Assembly (NCBI RefSeq): GCF_027497495.1
Contig: NZ_CP114205.1
Span: 2,604,001 to 2,668,000 of the forward strand
Direction of reading: 5' to 3'
Source: Streptomyces tubercidicus
Lineage (GTDB): Bacteria > Actinomycetota > Actinomycetes > Streptomycetales > Streptomycetaceae
Length of the DNA stretch: 64,000 nt
Positions 16,086 to 24,596 of the stretch are shown piece after piece. How positions within the stretch are numbered: position 1 is the stretch's first letter; each line of letters opens with the position of its first letter. A program made the translations under genes and the position numbers. The notes below the pieces were generated by a model. It was given only the letters and a program-made list of their open reading frames with translations, did no database searches and was not told where the DNA came from.

Positions 16086-17536
16086 TCCGCTGTATCCGGC
16101 ACACCGCCGCGTTCTCCTTTCTGCTGCTCGTCGCGCTGCTGGTCAACGCGGCGCGGGTGCAGGTCTTCGAGACGGAGCGCTATGGCACGAACCCGGCCAA
16201 CCGCCGGCAGTCGATCGCCCGTTACGAGCAGCCGCGCGGCGCCGTGCTCGTCGCGGGTCGTCCGGTCACCGGCTCCCGGGACAGCGGCGGGCGGCTGCGC
16301 TACGAGCGCACCTATACCGAGGGGCCGCTGTACGCGCCGGTCACCGGCTACTCCTCGCAGATCTACGGGACCTCGCTGCTGGAGAGCGCCGAGGACGGCG
16401 TCCTCTCCGGTTTCGACGACCGGCTCGCCACCTTCCCCTGGTGGGACCAGCTGACCCGTACCCACCGGGCGGGCGGCAGTGTCCACACCACCATCAACCC
16501 CCGGATGCAGCGCGCCGCGTTCGAGGGGCTGGGGGGCAAGAAGGGCGCGGTGGCCGCGATCGAGCCGCGTACGGGGCGGGTCCTGGCGCTGGTGAGCACG
16601 CCGTCGTACGACCCGGGTGAGCTGTCCGGCAACGACGCCGGGGTCAGCGCGTCCTGGCACCGGCTGAACGGCGCCGGGCCGCGGCCGATGCTCAACCGGG
16701 CCTTGCAGGAGACCTATCCGCCCGGCTCCACCTTCAAGGTCGTCACCGCGGCGGCCGCGCTGGAGAGCGGCGCGGTCACCGATATCGAGGCGCGTACGGA
16801 CTCGCCCGACCCCTACCCGCTGCCCGGTACCGCCACCCTGCTCGGCAATGCCGCCGAGGGCTGCGAGGACGCCCCGCTCAAGGACGCCTTCCGGGCCTCC
16901 TGCAACACCGTCTTCGCGCGGCTGGGTGCCGGGATCGGGCTGCGGAAGATGGCCGGGATGGCCCGGCGGTTCGGCTTCAACAACACCGGGCTGCGCATTC
17001 CCTCACCGGTGGCGCCGAGCAACTTCGATAGCCGGATGGATACCTCGCAGGTCGCGCTGTCCGCCATCGGGCAGTACGACACCGCCGCCACGCCGCTCCA
17101 GATGGCGATGGTCTCGGCGACGGTCGCCAACGGGGGCCGGCTGGCGCCGCCGTCTCTCGTCGACAAGGTGACCGATGCCAGGGGCGTCATCCTCTCGGCC
17201 GGTCAGCCTCGGCCCACGCAGCAGGTGATCGGCCTGGTCACCGCGCAGCGGATCCAGGAGATGATGATCGACGTCGTCGCGCACGGCAGCGGGAAACGAG
17301 CCGCCATCAAGGGCGTCACGGTCGGCGGCAAGACCGGGACCGCGCAGCACGGGGTGCGCAACGAGGGGACGCCGTATGCCTGGTTCATCTCCTGGGCGAG
17401 AGAGAAGAACGGCTATGAGCCGGCGGTGGCGGTGGCGGTGGTGGTCGAGGACGCGGCCGCCGACCGCGCGGACATCAGCGGCGGGGGGAGCGCGGCGCCG
17501 ATCGCGCGGGCGGTGATGGCGGAGGCGGTGCGCTGA
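16082..17536 (+). CDS. class B penicillin-binding protein (transpeptidase)
   Basis: 484 residues with one N-terminal membrane anchor (FSFLLLVALLVNAARV) and a periplasm-facing transpeptidase domain. The three active-site motifs are S-T-F-K (Ser216-Lys219), S-C-N near residue 273, and K-T-G-T near residue 417, so it should crosslink peptidoglycan and bind beta-lactams. The TTG start at 16082 overlaps the TGA of the SEDS gene (TTGA), a four-base coupled junction. The N-terminal PBP dimerisation segment is short, typical of actinobacterial partners of SEDS proteins. Most likely a lateral or alternative polar cell-wall synthase unit. Confidence 0.92.
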   Translation: MIRCIRHTAAFSFLLLVALLVNAARVQVFETERYGTNPANRRQSIARYEQPRGAVLVAGRPVTGSRDSGGRLRYERTYTEGPLYAPVTGYSSQIYGTSLLESAEDGVLSGFDDRLATFPWWDQLTRTHRAGGSVHTTINPRMQRAAFEGLGGKKGAVAAIEPRTGRVLALVSTPSYDPGELSGNDAGVSASWHRLNGAGPRPMLNRALQETYPPGSTFKVVTAAAALESGAVTDIEARTDSPDPYPLPGTATLLGNAAEGCEDAPLKDAFRASCNTVFARLGAGIGLRKMAGMARRFGFNNTGLRIPSPVAPSNFDSRMDTSQVALSAIGQYDTAATPLQMAMVSATVANGGRLAPPSLVDKVTDARGVILSAGQPRPTQQVIGLVTAQRIQEMMIDVVAHGSGKRAAIKGVTVGGKTGTAQHGVRNEGTPYAWFISWAREKNGYEPAVAVAVVVEDAAADRADISGGGSAAPIARAVMAEAVR

Positions 17537-17606
17537 GGGGGCGGTGCGCTGAGGCGTGCGTCACCGGGCCGTGCGTCACCAGGGGCAGCCGCGTCACAAT
17601 GGTGCG

Positions 17607-18896
17607 ATGGCTGACGCGATCCCGCCCATGGAGCCCGCACCGACCCCGCTGCTGTCGCTGGCCGAAGTGGAGGCACTGGCCCGGCGCGTGCACTCGGGGC
17701 AGACGGACAAGGCGGGCCGCCCGTATGCCGAGCATCTGGCCGCGGTCGCCTCGGGCGTACGCGAACGGGGCGGCAGCGACGAGCAGATCGCCGCGGCCTG
17801 GCTGCACGATGCGGTCGAGGACGGGGCGCTGAGCGAGGAGTGGCTGGCCGGGGCGGCGCTCGGCGAGCCGGTCAAGGCGATGATCCTGGCGGTCACCAAA
17901 CGGGCGGGTGAACCGGTCGAGGAGTACACCGCCCGCATTCTGGCCACGCCGGGGGCGCTGCTGGTCAAGGAGGCCGATCTCGCGCACAACGCCGATCCGG
18001 ACCGGCTGGCCGTACTGGACGCGCCGACGCGGGAGCGGCTGACGGTGAAGTACGCCCGGGTGCGGGCGCTGTTGGGGCTGTCCGCACCGCGGCCCGCCCC
18101 CGGAGCCGGCCGTGTGATCGCCGCCCTGGAGGGCGTCGGCGTCCGGCGCCACGCCACCGGGCAGCTCATCCTCGATGCCGTCGACTGGACCGTACGGGCC
18201 GGTGAGCACTGGGCGCTGCTCGGGGCGAACGGTGCGGGCAAGACCACCCTGCTGCGTCTCGTCGGCGCGCTGATGTTCCCCACCGTCGGCACCGTCGAGG
18301 TGCTCGGGCACCGCCTCGGCTCGGTGGACGTCCGCGAGCTGCGGGCCGTCATCGGGCTGGTCTCCGGCGCGCAGAAGGTGCCGCAGGACGCGACCGGCCA
18401 CACGGTCGTGCTGACCGGCGCGACCGGCACGGTCCAGCCGCTGTGGCGCAAGTACGGTCCGCAGACCCGGGAGCGCGCCCACGAGCTGCTCACCGAGCTG
18501 GACTGCAAGGAGCTGGCGGACCGCCCGTTCGGGGTGTGTTCGGGCGGCCAGCGGGCCAGGCTCCTGATCGCCCGTGCGCTGATGGCCGATCCCCGGCTGC
18601 TGCTGCTCGACGAACCTTTCAACGCGCTCGATCTTCCCTCCCGTGAGGACCTGATCGACACACTGCACCAACTGGCCGCGAACCGCCCCGAGTTGGCGAC
18701 CGTCACGGTCACCCACCACCTGGAGGAGCTGTCCCCGGCCGTCGACCGCGCCCTGCTGCTGCGCGACGGCCGGGTGCAGGCCCGCGGCCCGGTGGACGAG
18801 GTGCTGACCGGTGAGCGGATGACGGCCTGCTTCGGCCGTCCGATCGAGGTGTCCCGGCACGAGGGTCGTTGGCTGGCACGGTCGGGCAGGCGCTGA
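17607..18896 (+). CDS. RelA/SpoT-like HD hydrolase domain fused to ABC ATPase
   Basis: About 429 residues. Residues 15-155 form a SpoT/Mesh1-type HD domain: H-S-G-Q-T-D-K-A-G-R-P-Y-A-E-H, then WLHDAVEDG, VTKRAGE and KEADLAHNADPDRL. His, His-Asp and the late Asp are all present, as needed to bind the metal. Residues 170-420 form an ABC ATPase with Walker A GANGAGKTT, signature CSGGQRAR, Walker B LLLLDEPF and switch His in VTVTHH, like single-ATPase proteins with no permease. The ATG 17607 is chosen because homologous sequence starts there. It is followed 2 nt later by the alpha/beta hydrolase ATG. The combination suggests nucleotide hydrolysis linked to an ATP-driven switch, but function is unknown. 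Confidence 0.85.
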   Translation: MADAIPPMEPAPTPLLSLAEVEALARRVHSGQTDKAGRPYAEHLAAVASGVRERGGSDEQIAAAWLHDAVEDGALSEEWLAGAALGEPVKAMILAVTKRAGEPVEEYTARILATPGALLVKEADLAHNADPDRLAVLDAPTRERLTVKYARVRALLGLSAPRPAPGAGRVIAALEGVGVRRHATGQLILDAVDWTVRAGEHWALLGANGAGKTTLLRLVGALMFPTVGTVEVLGHRLGSVDVRELRAVIGLVSGAQKVPQDATGHTVVLTGATGTVQPLWRKYGPQTRERAHELLTELDCKELADRPFGVCSGGQRARLLIARALMADPRLLLLDEPFNALDLPSREDLIDTLHQLAANRPELATVTVTHHLEELSPAVDRALLLRDGRVQARGPVDEVLTGERMTACFGRPIEVSRHEGRWLARSGRR

Positions 18897-18898
18897 CC

Positions 18899-19789
18899 AT
18901 GACAGCGGACATCCCTGCGCCCACCCCCGGCGCAGCCTTTCGCGCGGCCTATGAGCAGGCCATGGCGCTGTGGCCGGTACCGGTGGAACGGCTCGATCTG
19001 CCGTCGGAGTTCGGCAGCACCCGGGTCACCGTCTGCGGCCCGGCCGACGGCCCGCCGCTGGTGCTGCTGCACGGCGGCGGCACCACCTCGGCCGTCTGGT
19101 ACGCCCTCGCTCCGGTGCTCGCCCGTACGCACCGGGTCCACGCCGTGGACCAGATGGGCGGGCCGGGGCTCAGCGCGCACACCGGGCGCCCGCTGCGACG
19201 GCCGGAGGATCTGCTGGACTGGCTCGAAGGCGTGTTCCGCGGGCTGGGGCTGACCTCGGCGGCGCTGCTCGGGCACTCGTACGGCGGCTGGCTCGCGCTG
19301 AGCTACGCCGTGCAGGCGCCCAGGGACCGGGTGAGCCAATTGGTGCTGCTCGATCCGACCCAGTGCTTCGCGGGTTTCCGGCCGTCGTATCTGCTGCGGG
19401 CGCTGCCGCTGTTCCTACGGCCCGGGGAGCGGAGCACCCGGCGGTTCCTGGAGTGGGAGACCCGGGGTGCGCCGCCGGCGCCCGAGCTGGTGCGGCTGAT
19501 GGGCCTGGGCGCCGTCGACTTCCGTTCCGCGAAGGTGGTCACGGGGCCGCGGCCGGACCTCACCCGGGCGGCCGGAGCGGCCGTGCCGACCCAGGTGCTG
19601 CTGGCCGGGCACAGCCGGACGCACGATCCGCGGAGGGTCGCGGCACGGGCCGAACGGACCCTGGCCGGCGTACGGATCGCGACGCTGGCGGGGGCCACGC
19701 ACCACTCCCTGCCGTACGCGGACGCCGACGAGCTCGGCCGCGAGGTGCTCGGCTTCCTGCACACCGGGCTTCCCGGCGGGACGGGCTGA
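18899..19789 (+). CDS. alpha/beta hydrolase
   Basis: 296 residues with the alpha/beta hydrolase fold. The oxyanion HG region is VLLHGGGTTSAVW near residue 50, the nucleophile elbow is GHSYGGW (Ser in G-x-S-x-G), and the catalytic His is in GATHHSLPYAD near the end. It probably hydrolyses an ester or a related bond; substrate unknown. The start ATG at 18899 lies 2 nt after the TGA of the HD/ABC gene, so translation is coupled and the two are in one operon. The frame is open to 18869, inside the previous gene, but there is no ribosome site there. It converges with the ferritin-like gene across a short GC hairpin (19800-19816). Confidence 0.85.
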   Translation: MTADIPAPTPGAAFRAAYEQAMALWPVPVERLDLPSEFGSTRVTVCGPADGPPLVLLHGGGTTSAVWYALAPVLARTHRVHAVDQMGGPGLSAHTGRPLRRPEDLLDWLEGVFRGLGLTSAALLGHSYGGWLALSYAVQAPRDRVSQLVLLDPTQCFAGFRPSYLLRALPLFLRPGERSTRRFLEWETRGAPPAPELVRLMGLGAVDFRSAKVVTGPRPDLTRAAGAAVPTQVLLAGHSRTHDPRRVAARAERTLAGVRIATLAGATHHSLPYADADELGREVLGFLHTGLPGGTG

Positions 19790-19822
19790 CGGCCGTGGGG
19801 GGGGCGGCCGCCGCCCCGGCGG

Positions 19823-20929
19823 TCAGCTCTCCGCGCCCTCCTCGATGGCCGCCGCGACCTCCGCCGTGCGGGCCTTCTCCTCGGCCTCAAAGCGCTCCGC
19901 GTCCAGCTGCTCGGCGAGTTCCTCGTCCTGGGCCATCAGCAGATCGAGGTTGGAGTCGCCCATCTCGAAGACGCCCATGTCCACATAGGCGCGCTGGAGC
20001 CGTTCGCCCCACAGGCCGATGTCCTTCACACAGGGCACGATGCGGCTGAAGAGCAGCTTGCGGAAGAGATGCAGGAATTCGGAGCGTTCGGTGAATTCGG
20101 CGGCCTCGTCATGCGGAACGCCGAAGTTTTCGAGGACTTCCAGGCCGCGCAGACGGTCGCGCATCAAATAGCAGCCCTCGATGACGAATTCCTCGCGTTC
20201 GCGCAGTTCGGCATCGGTGAGCTGCTTGTAGTAGTCGCGCAGCGCCATGCGGCCGAAGGCGACATGGCGCGCCTCGTCCTGCATGACATAGGCGAGGATC
20301 TGTTTGGGCAGCGGCTTGGTGGTGGTGTCGCGGATCATGCCGAAGGCGGCCAGCGCCAGGCCCTCGATGAGCACCTGCATACCGAGGTACGGCATGTCCC
20401 AGCGCGAGTCCTTGAGGGTGTCGGACAGCAGCGCCTGGAGATTGTCGTTGACCGGGTAGAGCATCCCGATCTTCTCGTGGAGGAAACGGCTGTATATCTC
20501 GGCGTGCCGGGCCTCGTCCATGGTCTGGGTGGCGGAGTAGAACTTCGCGTCGAGGTCCGGAACGGATTCGACGATCCGCGCGGCGCACACCATCGCGCCC
20601 TGTTCGCCGTGCAGAAACTGGCTGAACTGCCAGGAGGTGTAGTGCTGACGCAGTTCGCCGCGGTCCTTCTCCGTCATTTTGTCCCAGTACTTCGTGCCAT
20701 ACAGGGACATCGACTCATCCGGGGTACCGAGCGGATTCTGGGGATCCACCTCCAGATCCCAGTCGATCCGCAGATTGGCGTCCCACTGCTTGTCCTTGCC
20801 CTTCTGGTAGAGCGCGAGCAGCCGTTCGCGTCCGTCGTCGTAGTCCCAGCTGAAGCGGGCCGCACCGGTGGCGGGCACCTTCCACACGGGGTCGCCTGGG
20901 TCCTGTACGTAGAGATCTCGGGTCGACAC
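19823..20929 (-). CDS. ferritin-like diiron protein (RNR-R2-like fold)
   Basis: 368 residues of the ferritin-like superfamily. Two E...DEARH repeats are visible: HGEQGAMVC then MDEARHAEIY, and IEGLALAAFG then QDEARHVAFG. These supply four carboxylates and two histidines for a dinuclear iron site. There is no ribonucleotide-reductase partner nearby, so it is more likely an oxygenase or oxidase than a true R2. The C-terminal ~40 residues are Glu/Ala-rich, probably a helical tail. The GTG at 20929 follows GAGGAGGCGTCC. It is divergent from the AurF-like diiron gene, sharing a 183-bp regulatory region, which suggests the two oxidases act together. Confidence 0.82.
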   Translation of the reverse strand: MSTRDLYVQDPGDPVWKVPATGAARFSWDYDDGRERLLALYQKGKDKQWDANLRIDWDLEVDPQNPLGTPDESMSLYGTKYWDKMTEKDRGELRQHYTSWQFSQFLHGEQGAMVCAARIVESVPDLDAKFYSATQTMDEARHAEIYSRFLHEKIGMLYPVNDNLQALLSDTLKDSRWDMPYLGMQVLIEGLALAAFGMIRDTTTKPLPKQILAYVMQDEARHVAFGRMALRDYYKQLTDAELREREEFVIEGCYLMRDRLRGLEVLENFGVPHDEAAEFTERSEFLHLFRKLLFSRIVPCVKDIGLWGERLQRAYVDMGVFEMGDSNLDLLMAQDEELAEQLDAERFEAEEKARTAEVAAAIEEGAES

Positions 20930-21002
20930 GGACGCCTCCTCGGCTCGCCAAACGCCTTGTCATGGGCGGTCGTTGGCAGGCTCACACGTTTCTTACCGAC
21001 GG

Positions 21003-21042
21003 GTCAATAAGTCGTGCACAGGGGATTGACGAGCTTACTGAC
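21003..21042. promoter_or_regulatory. imperfect dyad in the divergent diiron-gene promoter region
   Basis: GTCAATAAG (21003-21011) and CTTACTGAC (21034-21042) form a 9-bp inverted repeat with one mismatch across 22 bp. A TTGAC sequence (21026-21030) lies between the arms and could be a -35 for the AurF-like gene. It may be an operator, for example for the TetR regulator encoded 1 kb away. No experimental support. Confidence 0.35.
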
Positions 21043-21112
21043 ACGGAGTCTCATAAGAGTTGACCGCGGGCAGGACAGGCCCTGACGCCCCAGGAGCGAG
21101 GTAGCCACAGCC

Positions 21113-22060
21113 ATGACGAGCGCGCCCACCGCCATGACCGAGACGGACACCGACGTGCTGCGGGACGCCCTCGGTGTGCTCAAGGACCGGGAGCAGGTCG
21201 CCGAGCGACTGCTCGACTCCTCCGCCAAGCACTCCTTCGACCCGGATACCGAGCTCGACTGGGACGCGCCCCTCGAAGAGGGCAAGTGGTTCTGGCCGCC
21301 GGAGCTGCTCTCGCTCTACGACACCCCGCTGTGGCGGAAGATGTCGGTGGAGCAGCGGCAGGACCTCGCCCGCCACGAGGCCGCCGCACTCGCCTCGCTG
21401 GGCATCTGGTTCGAGATCATCCTGATGCAGCTGCTCGTACGGCATATCTACGACAAGCCGGTGACCAGCGCGCATGTCCGCTACGCGCTCACCGAGATCG
21501 CCGATGAGTGCCGGCACTCCCAGATGTTCGCGCGCATGATCCAGAAGGGCGGCGCACCCGCGTACCCGGTCTCCCGGCTGCACCACAACCTCGCCCGCGT
21601 GCTCAAGACGGTCTCCACCACCCCGGGGTCGTTCGCCTGCACCCTGCTCGGCGAGGAGATTCTGGACTGGATGCAGCGGCTGACCTTCCCGGACGAGCGG
21701 GTGCAGAGCATTGTGCGCGGCGTGACCCGTATCCATGTCGTCGAGGAGGCCCGGCATGTGCGCTATGCCCGTGAGGAGCTGCGCCGCCAGATGGTCACCG
21801 CGCCGCGCTGGGAGCGGGAGTTGACCCGGATCAGCTCCGGCGAGGCGGCCCGGGTGTTCTCCCTCGCCTTCGTCAATCCGGCGGTCTACGACCGGGTCGG
21901 CCTGGACAGGCGGGAGGCCGTCGCCCAGGTCAAGGCCAGCGGCCACCGCCGCGAGGTGATGCAGTCCGGTGCCCGGCGGCTGACCGACTTCCTGGACGAG
22001 ATCGGCGTACTGCGCGGTGTGGGCCGCAGGTTGTGGCGCAGCTCGGGTCTGCTGGCCTGA
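21113..22060 (+). CDS. AurF-like diiron oxygenase
   Basis: 315 residues matching the AurF family (p-aminobenzoate N-oxygenase-type, non-haem diiron). The metal-binding helices are visible as IADECRHSQMFAR, LLGEEILDWMQR and HVVEEARHVRYAR, with an earlier ALASLGIWFE helix. AurF-type enzymes oxidise aryl or alkyl amines or alkyl chains with O2; the natural substrate of this subgroup is not known. The ATG at 21113 lies downstream of a GGAGCGAGGT stretch. It is divergent from the ferritin-like gene and followed 73 nt later by a TetR-type regulator, which probably controls this pair. Confidence 0.85.
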   Translation: MTSAPTAMTETDTDVLRDALGVLKDREQVAERLLDSSAKHSFDPDTELDWDAPLEEGKWFWPPELLSLYDTPLWRKMSVEQRQDLARHEAAALASLGIWFEIILMQLLVRHIYDKPVTSAHVRYALTEIADECRHSQMFARMIQKGGAPAYPVSRLHHNLARVLKTVSTTPGSFACTLLGEEILDWMQRLTFPDERVQSIVRGVTRIHVVEEARHVRYAREELRRQMVTAPRWERELTRISSGEAARVFSLAFVNPAVYDRVGLDRREAVAQVKASGHRREVMQSGARRLTDFLDEIGVLRGVGRRLWRSSGLLA

Positions 22061-22133
22061 AGCAGGCGCCATGGACCCGGTACACCCCGAGCACCTGTAC
22101 GAGCCGACATCCGGGCCGGTTACGCTGCTGTTC

Positions 22134-22874
22134 ATGAACGGCAGCGGCACCGCCCCAGCAGTACCCCGACCCGCCTACCGCAGGCTGAGCGTGGAGCAGC
22201 GCCGCAGCCAATTGCTCACCGCGGCACTGGACCTGTTCGCCCAGCGCGCGCCCGAGGACGTCTCCCTGGACGATGTCGCGCTGGCCGCCGGGGTCTCCCG
22301 GCCGCTGGTCTACCGCTACTTCCCCGGTGGCAAGCAGCAGTTGTACGAGGCCGCGCTGCGCAGCGCCGCCGACATCCTGGAGCGCTGCTTCGCCGAGCCG
22401 GACACCGGGCCGCTCACCCAGCGGCTGTCCCGCGCGCTGGACCGCTACTTGGCGTTCGTCGATGAGCACGACGCCGGGTTCAGCGCGCTGCTCCAGGGCG
22501 GCAGCGTCGTGGAGACCACCCGTACGACCGCGATCGTCGACGAGGTACGGCGGGCCGCGGCCGACCAGATCCTGCGGCACCTGGGCGAACCGGAGCCGGG
22601 CCTGCGGCTGCGGATGACCGTCCGGATGTGGATCACCGCCGTCGAGGCCGCCTCGCTGATCTGGCTCGACGAGGACAAGCAGCCCGCCCTCGACGAGCTG
22701 CGCAACTGGCTGGTCGACCACTTCATCGCGCTGCTCACCGCGACCGCGGCCGGCGACCCGCAGACCGCCCGGGTGACCCGGGCGGCGCTCAAGCTGGAGA
22801 CGTCGGACGGCCCGGCCGGGGACCTGGCCCGCCGGGCCCTGCCCGTCGTGAGCGGCGCCGCCCATCTGCTGTGA
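22134..22874 (+). CDS. TetR-family transcriptional regulator
   Basis: About 246 residues. The N-terminal helix-turn-helix is clear: RRSQLLTAALDLF then VSLDDVALAAGVSRPLVYRYFPGGKQQLYEAAL, the standard TetR DNA-binding pattern. The remaining ~160 residues are the ligand and dimer domain, with no recognisable ligand type. The frame is open into the AurF gene. ATG 22134 is chosen because a possible -10 (TACGCT) lies just before it; ATG 22071 is an alternative. It probably senses the substrate of the neighbouring diiron enzymes. Confidence 0.88.
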   Translation: MNGSGTAPAVPRPAYRRLSVEQRRSQLLTAALDLFAQRAPEDVSLDDVALAAGVSRPLVYRYFPGGKQQLYEAALRSAADILERCFAEPDTGPLTQRLSRALDRYLAFVDEHDAGFSALLQGGSVVETTRTTAIVDEVRRAAADQILRHLGEPEPGLRLRMTVRMWITAVEAASLIWLDEDKQPALDELRNWLVDHFIALLTATAAGDPQTARVTRAALKLETSDGPAGDLARRALPVVSGAAHLL

Positions 22875-22910
22875 GCCGCCACCGGGCCGGGCCGGTGTGA
22901 CACTGAGGAC

Positions 22911-23177
22911 GTGAGAAGCGAGAACACCCTCTTCGTCGGCGGCCCCCTGGACGGCCGGGTCCTGCCCGTCCTGCTCGGCATGACCGGCCAGCCCCCCAAG
23001 ACGTACGAGGTGCCCGAGCCCCACGACGACGGAAGCCCGCCGACCGTCCACGTCTACCGGCGCACCCCGGCCCGGGTGAACCGCCTGGGCCTGCCCAGCG
23101 GGTGGAAGTACGAGTACGACCCGGAGGGGAAGGCCCCGGACGCGGGCCCCAAGTGGCCTTGGCGCAAGCCGCGCTGA
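22911..23177 (+). CDS. small hypothetical protein
   Basis: 88 residues starting at GTG 22911, 36 nt after the TetR stop, with a TGAGGAC stretch before it. The opening NTLFVGGPLDGRVLP resembles short actinobacterial proteins of unknown function. It is Pro/Lys-rich, has no membrane segment or signal peptide, and no catalytic pattern was recognised. Codon bias supports coding. It converges with the flavoprotein gene over a strong terminator. Confidence 0.65.
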   Translation: MRSENTLFVGGPLDGRVLPVLLGMTGQPPKTYEVPEPHDDGSPPTVHVYRRTPARVNRLGLPSGWKYEYDPEGKAPDAGPKWPWRKPR

Positions 23178-23223
23178 TACGGCACCCGCAGAGGCTCACC
23201 GGTCGCCCCGTGGGCGTGCCCCA

Positions 23224-23259
23224 AGACAAAGCCCCTCCCCGCCAAAGGCAGGGAGGGGC
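23224..23259 (-). terminator. terminator of the conservon/flavoprotein operon
   Basis: On the minus strand, GCCCCTCCC pairs with GGGAGGGGC (23251-23259 with 23231-23239), extended by an inner GCC/GGC pair. It is followed by a T-rich stretch (TTTGTCTT, about 23224-23231). It lies 17 nt after the flavoprotein stop and ends the five-gene conservon transcript. Confidence 0.8.
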
Positions 23260-23275
23260 ACACCGCAGCGCGTCG

Positions 23276-24529
23276 TCAGCTCATCAACGACCCCAGGTAC
23301 GCATTCGTCTTCTCCGGCTCGTAGAAGAAGTTCTCGAAGTCGGACGGATCGTTGAAGCCATTGGCGAAACGGTCCGCCACCGGCTGCAGCTGCCCGGCCG
23401 CGCCGATGAGGTTGAGGATGTGCTCCGGCGGCGGCGCCAGCATCGCGTTCGTCCACTTGGTGACGTGCTGGGCGGTGCCCCAGTACCGCTCGAAGGCGGT
23501 GTGCATCCAGTCCTCGTCGAAGGGCTGGTCGCCGCGCTCCACGATGGAGGCGAGGTAGGAGGCGGCGCACTTGGAGGCCGAGTTGGAGCCCTGGCCGGTG
23601 ATCGGGTCGTTGGCGACCACGACGTCCGCGACGCCGAGCACCAGACCGCCGGAGGGCAGCCGGCCGACGGGGCGGCGCACGGTGGGGGCGTAGCGGCCGG
23701 CCAGCGTGGCGTTGGCGTCGGTCAGTTCGGCCTTGGTGGCGCGGTCGTACTCCCAGGGCAGGAACTTCTTCATCAGTTCCAGCGTCACGGCGAGGTGCTC
23801 GGCGGGGTCCTTCACGCCCTGGAACACATCCAGCGGGCCGCCGGGTATGCCCTCCCAGAAGAGGATGTCGGCGCGGCCGGAGTTGGTGTACGTCGGCATG
23901 ACGAACAGCTCGCCGACGCCGGGCACCAGGTTGCAGCGCACCGCGTCGAAGTCGGGGTGCTCGGGGCGCGGGCCCAGACCGTGGACGTAGGCGACGGCCA
24001 GCGCGCGCTGCGGGGCGTCGTACGGGGAGCGGGAGGCGTCCCGGCCGAACATGGACACCAGCTCGCCCTTGCCGGCCGAGACCAGCGTCAGGTCGTAGCG
24101 GCTCGCGAAGAAGTCCAGGTCGGAGACGGCCGCGCCATGGATGACGAGCTGGCCGCCGCGCTGTGCGAAGGTCTCCATCCAGCCGGCCATCTTCACCCGC
24201 TGGTCGACGGACTGGGCGTAGCCGTCGAGCATGCCCACCCAGTCGATGGCTCGCTGGGAGCCCTCCGGCGACTCGTGGCTGCCGGGCGCGGCGACCGAGA
24301 CGCCGAGGCCCTCGATGCGCGGGGCCTGGCTCTCCCAGAAGTTGATCTGGAGATCGCGCTCGTGCTGGAGCGCGGTGTGGAACATGCACTGCGTCGACAT
24401 GACCCGGCCGCCACGGATCTCGTCGGCGGTGCGGTTGGACATGAGGGTGACCTCATAGCCCTGCGACTGGAGCCCCAGGGCGAGCTGGAGACCGGACTGC
24501 CCGGCTCCGACGATGAGTATTTTCCGCAT
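23276..24529 (-). CDS. styrene/indole monooxygenase-like flavoprotein
   Basis: 417 residues of the StyA-type FAD-dependent epoxidase/indole oxygenase group. The N-terminal FAD Rossmann motif is GAGQSG (residues 8-13); family sequence follows in MSNRTADEIRGGRV and the late flavin-contact segment VANDPITGQGSNSASK. Such enzymes accept reduced FAD from a separate reductase (StyB type), and no reductase gene lies adjacent. The ATG at 24529 lies 67 nt after the cvnD stop on the same strand. Conservons often end in a P450 gene, so this flavoprotein appears to take the cytochrome's place as the output oxidase. Confidence 0.86.
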   Translation of the reverse strand: MRKILIVGAGQSGLQLALGLQSQGYEVTLMSNRTADEIRGGRVMSTQCMFHTALQHERDLQINFWESQAPRIEGLGVSVAAPGSHESPEGSQRAIDWVGMLDGYAQSVDQRVKMAGWMETFAQRGGQLVIHGAAVSDLDFFASRYDLTLVSAGKGELVSMFGRDASRSPYDAPQRALAVAYVHGLGPRPEHPDFDAVRCNLVPGVGELFVMPTYTNSGRADILFWEGIPGGPLDVFQGVKDPAEHLAVTLELMKKFLPWEYDRATKAELTDANATLAGRYAPTVRRPVGRLPSGGLVLGVADVVVANDPITGQGSNSASKCAASYLASIVERGDQPFDEDWMHTAFERYWGTAQHVTKWTNAMLAPPPEHILNLIGAAGQLQPVADRFANGFNDPSDFENFFYEPEKTNAYLGSLMS

Positions 24530-24596
24530 GGCGGGCTCTTCTCTGTTCCTGCTGGTGTTCGGGGGTGAGTGTGGGGGGCGCGACCTTACGGCCGGA

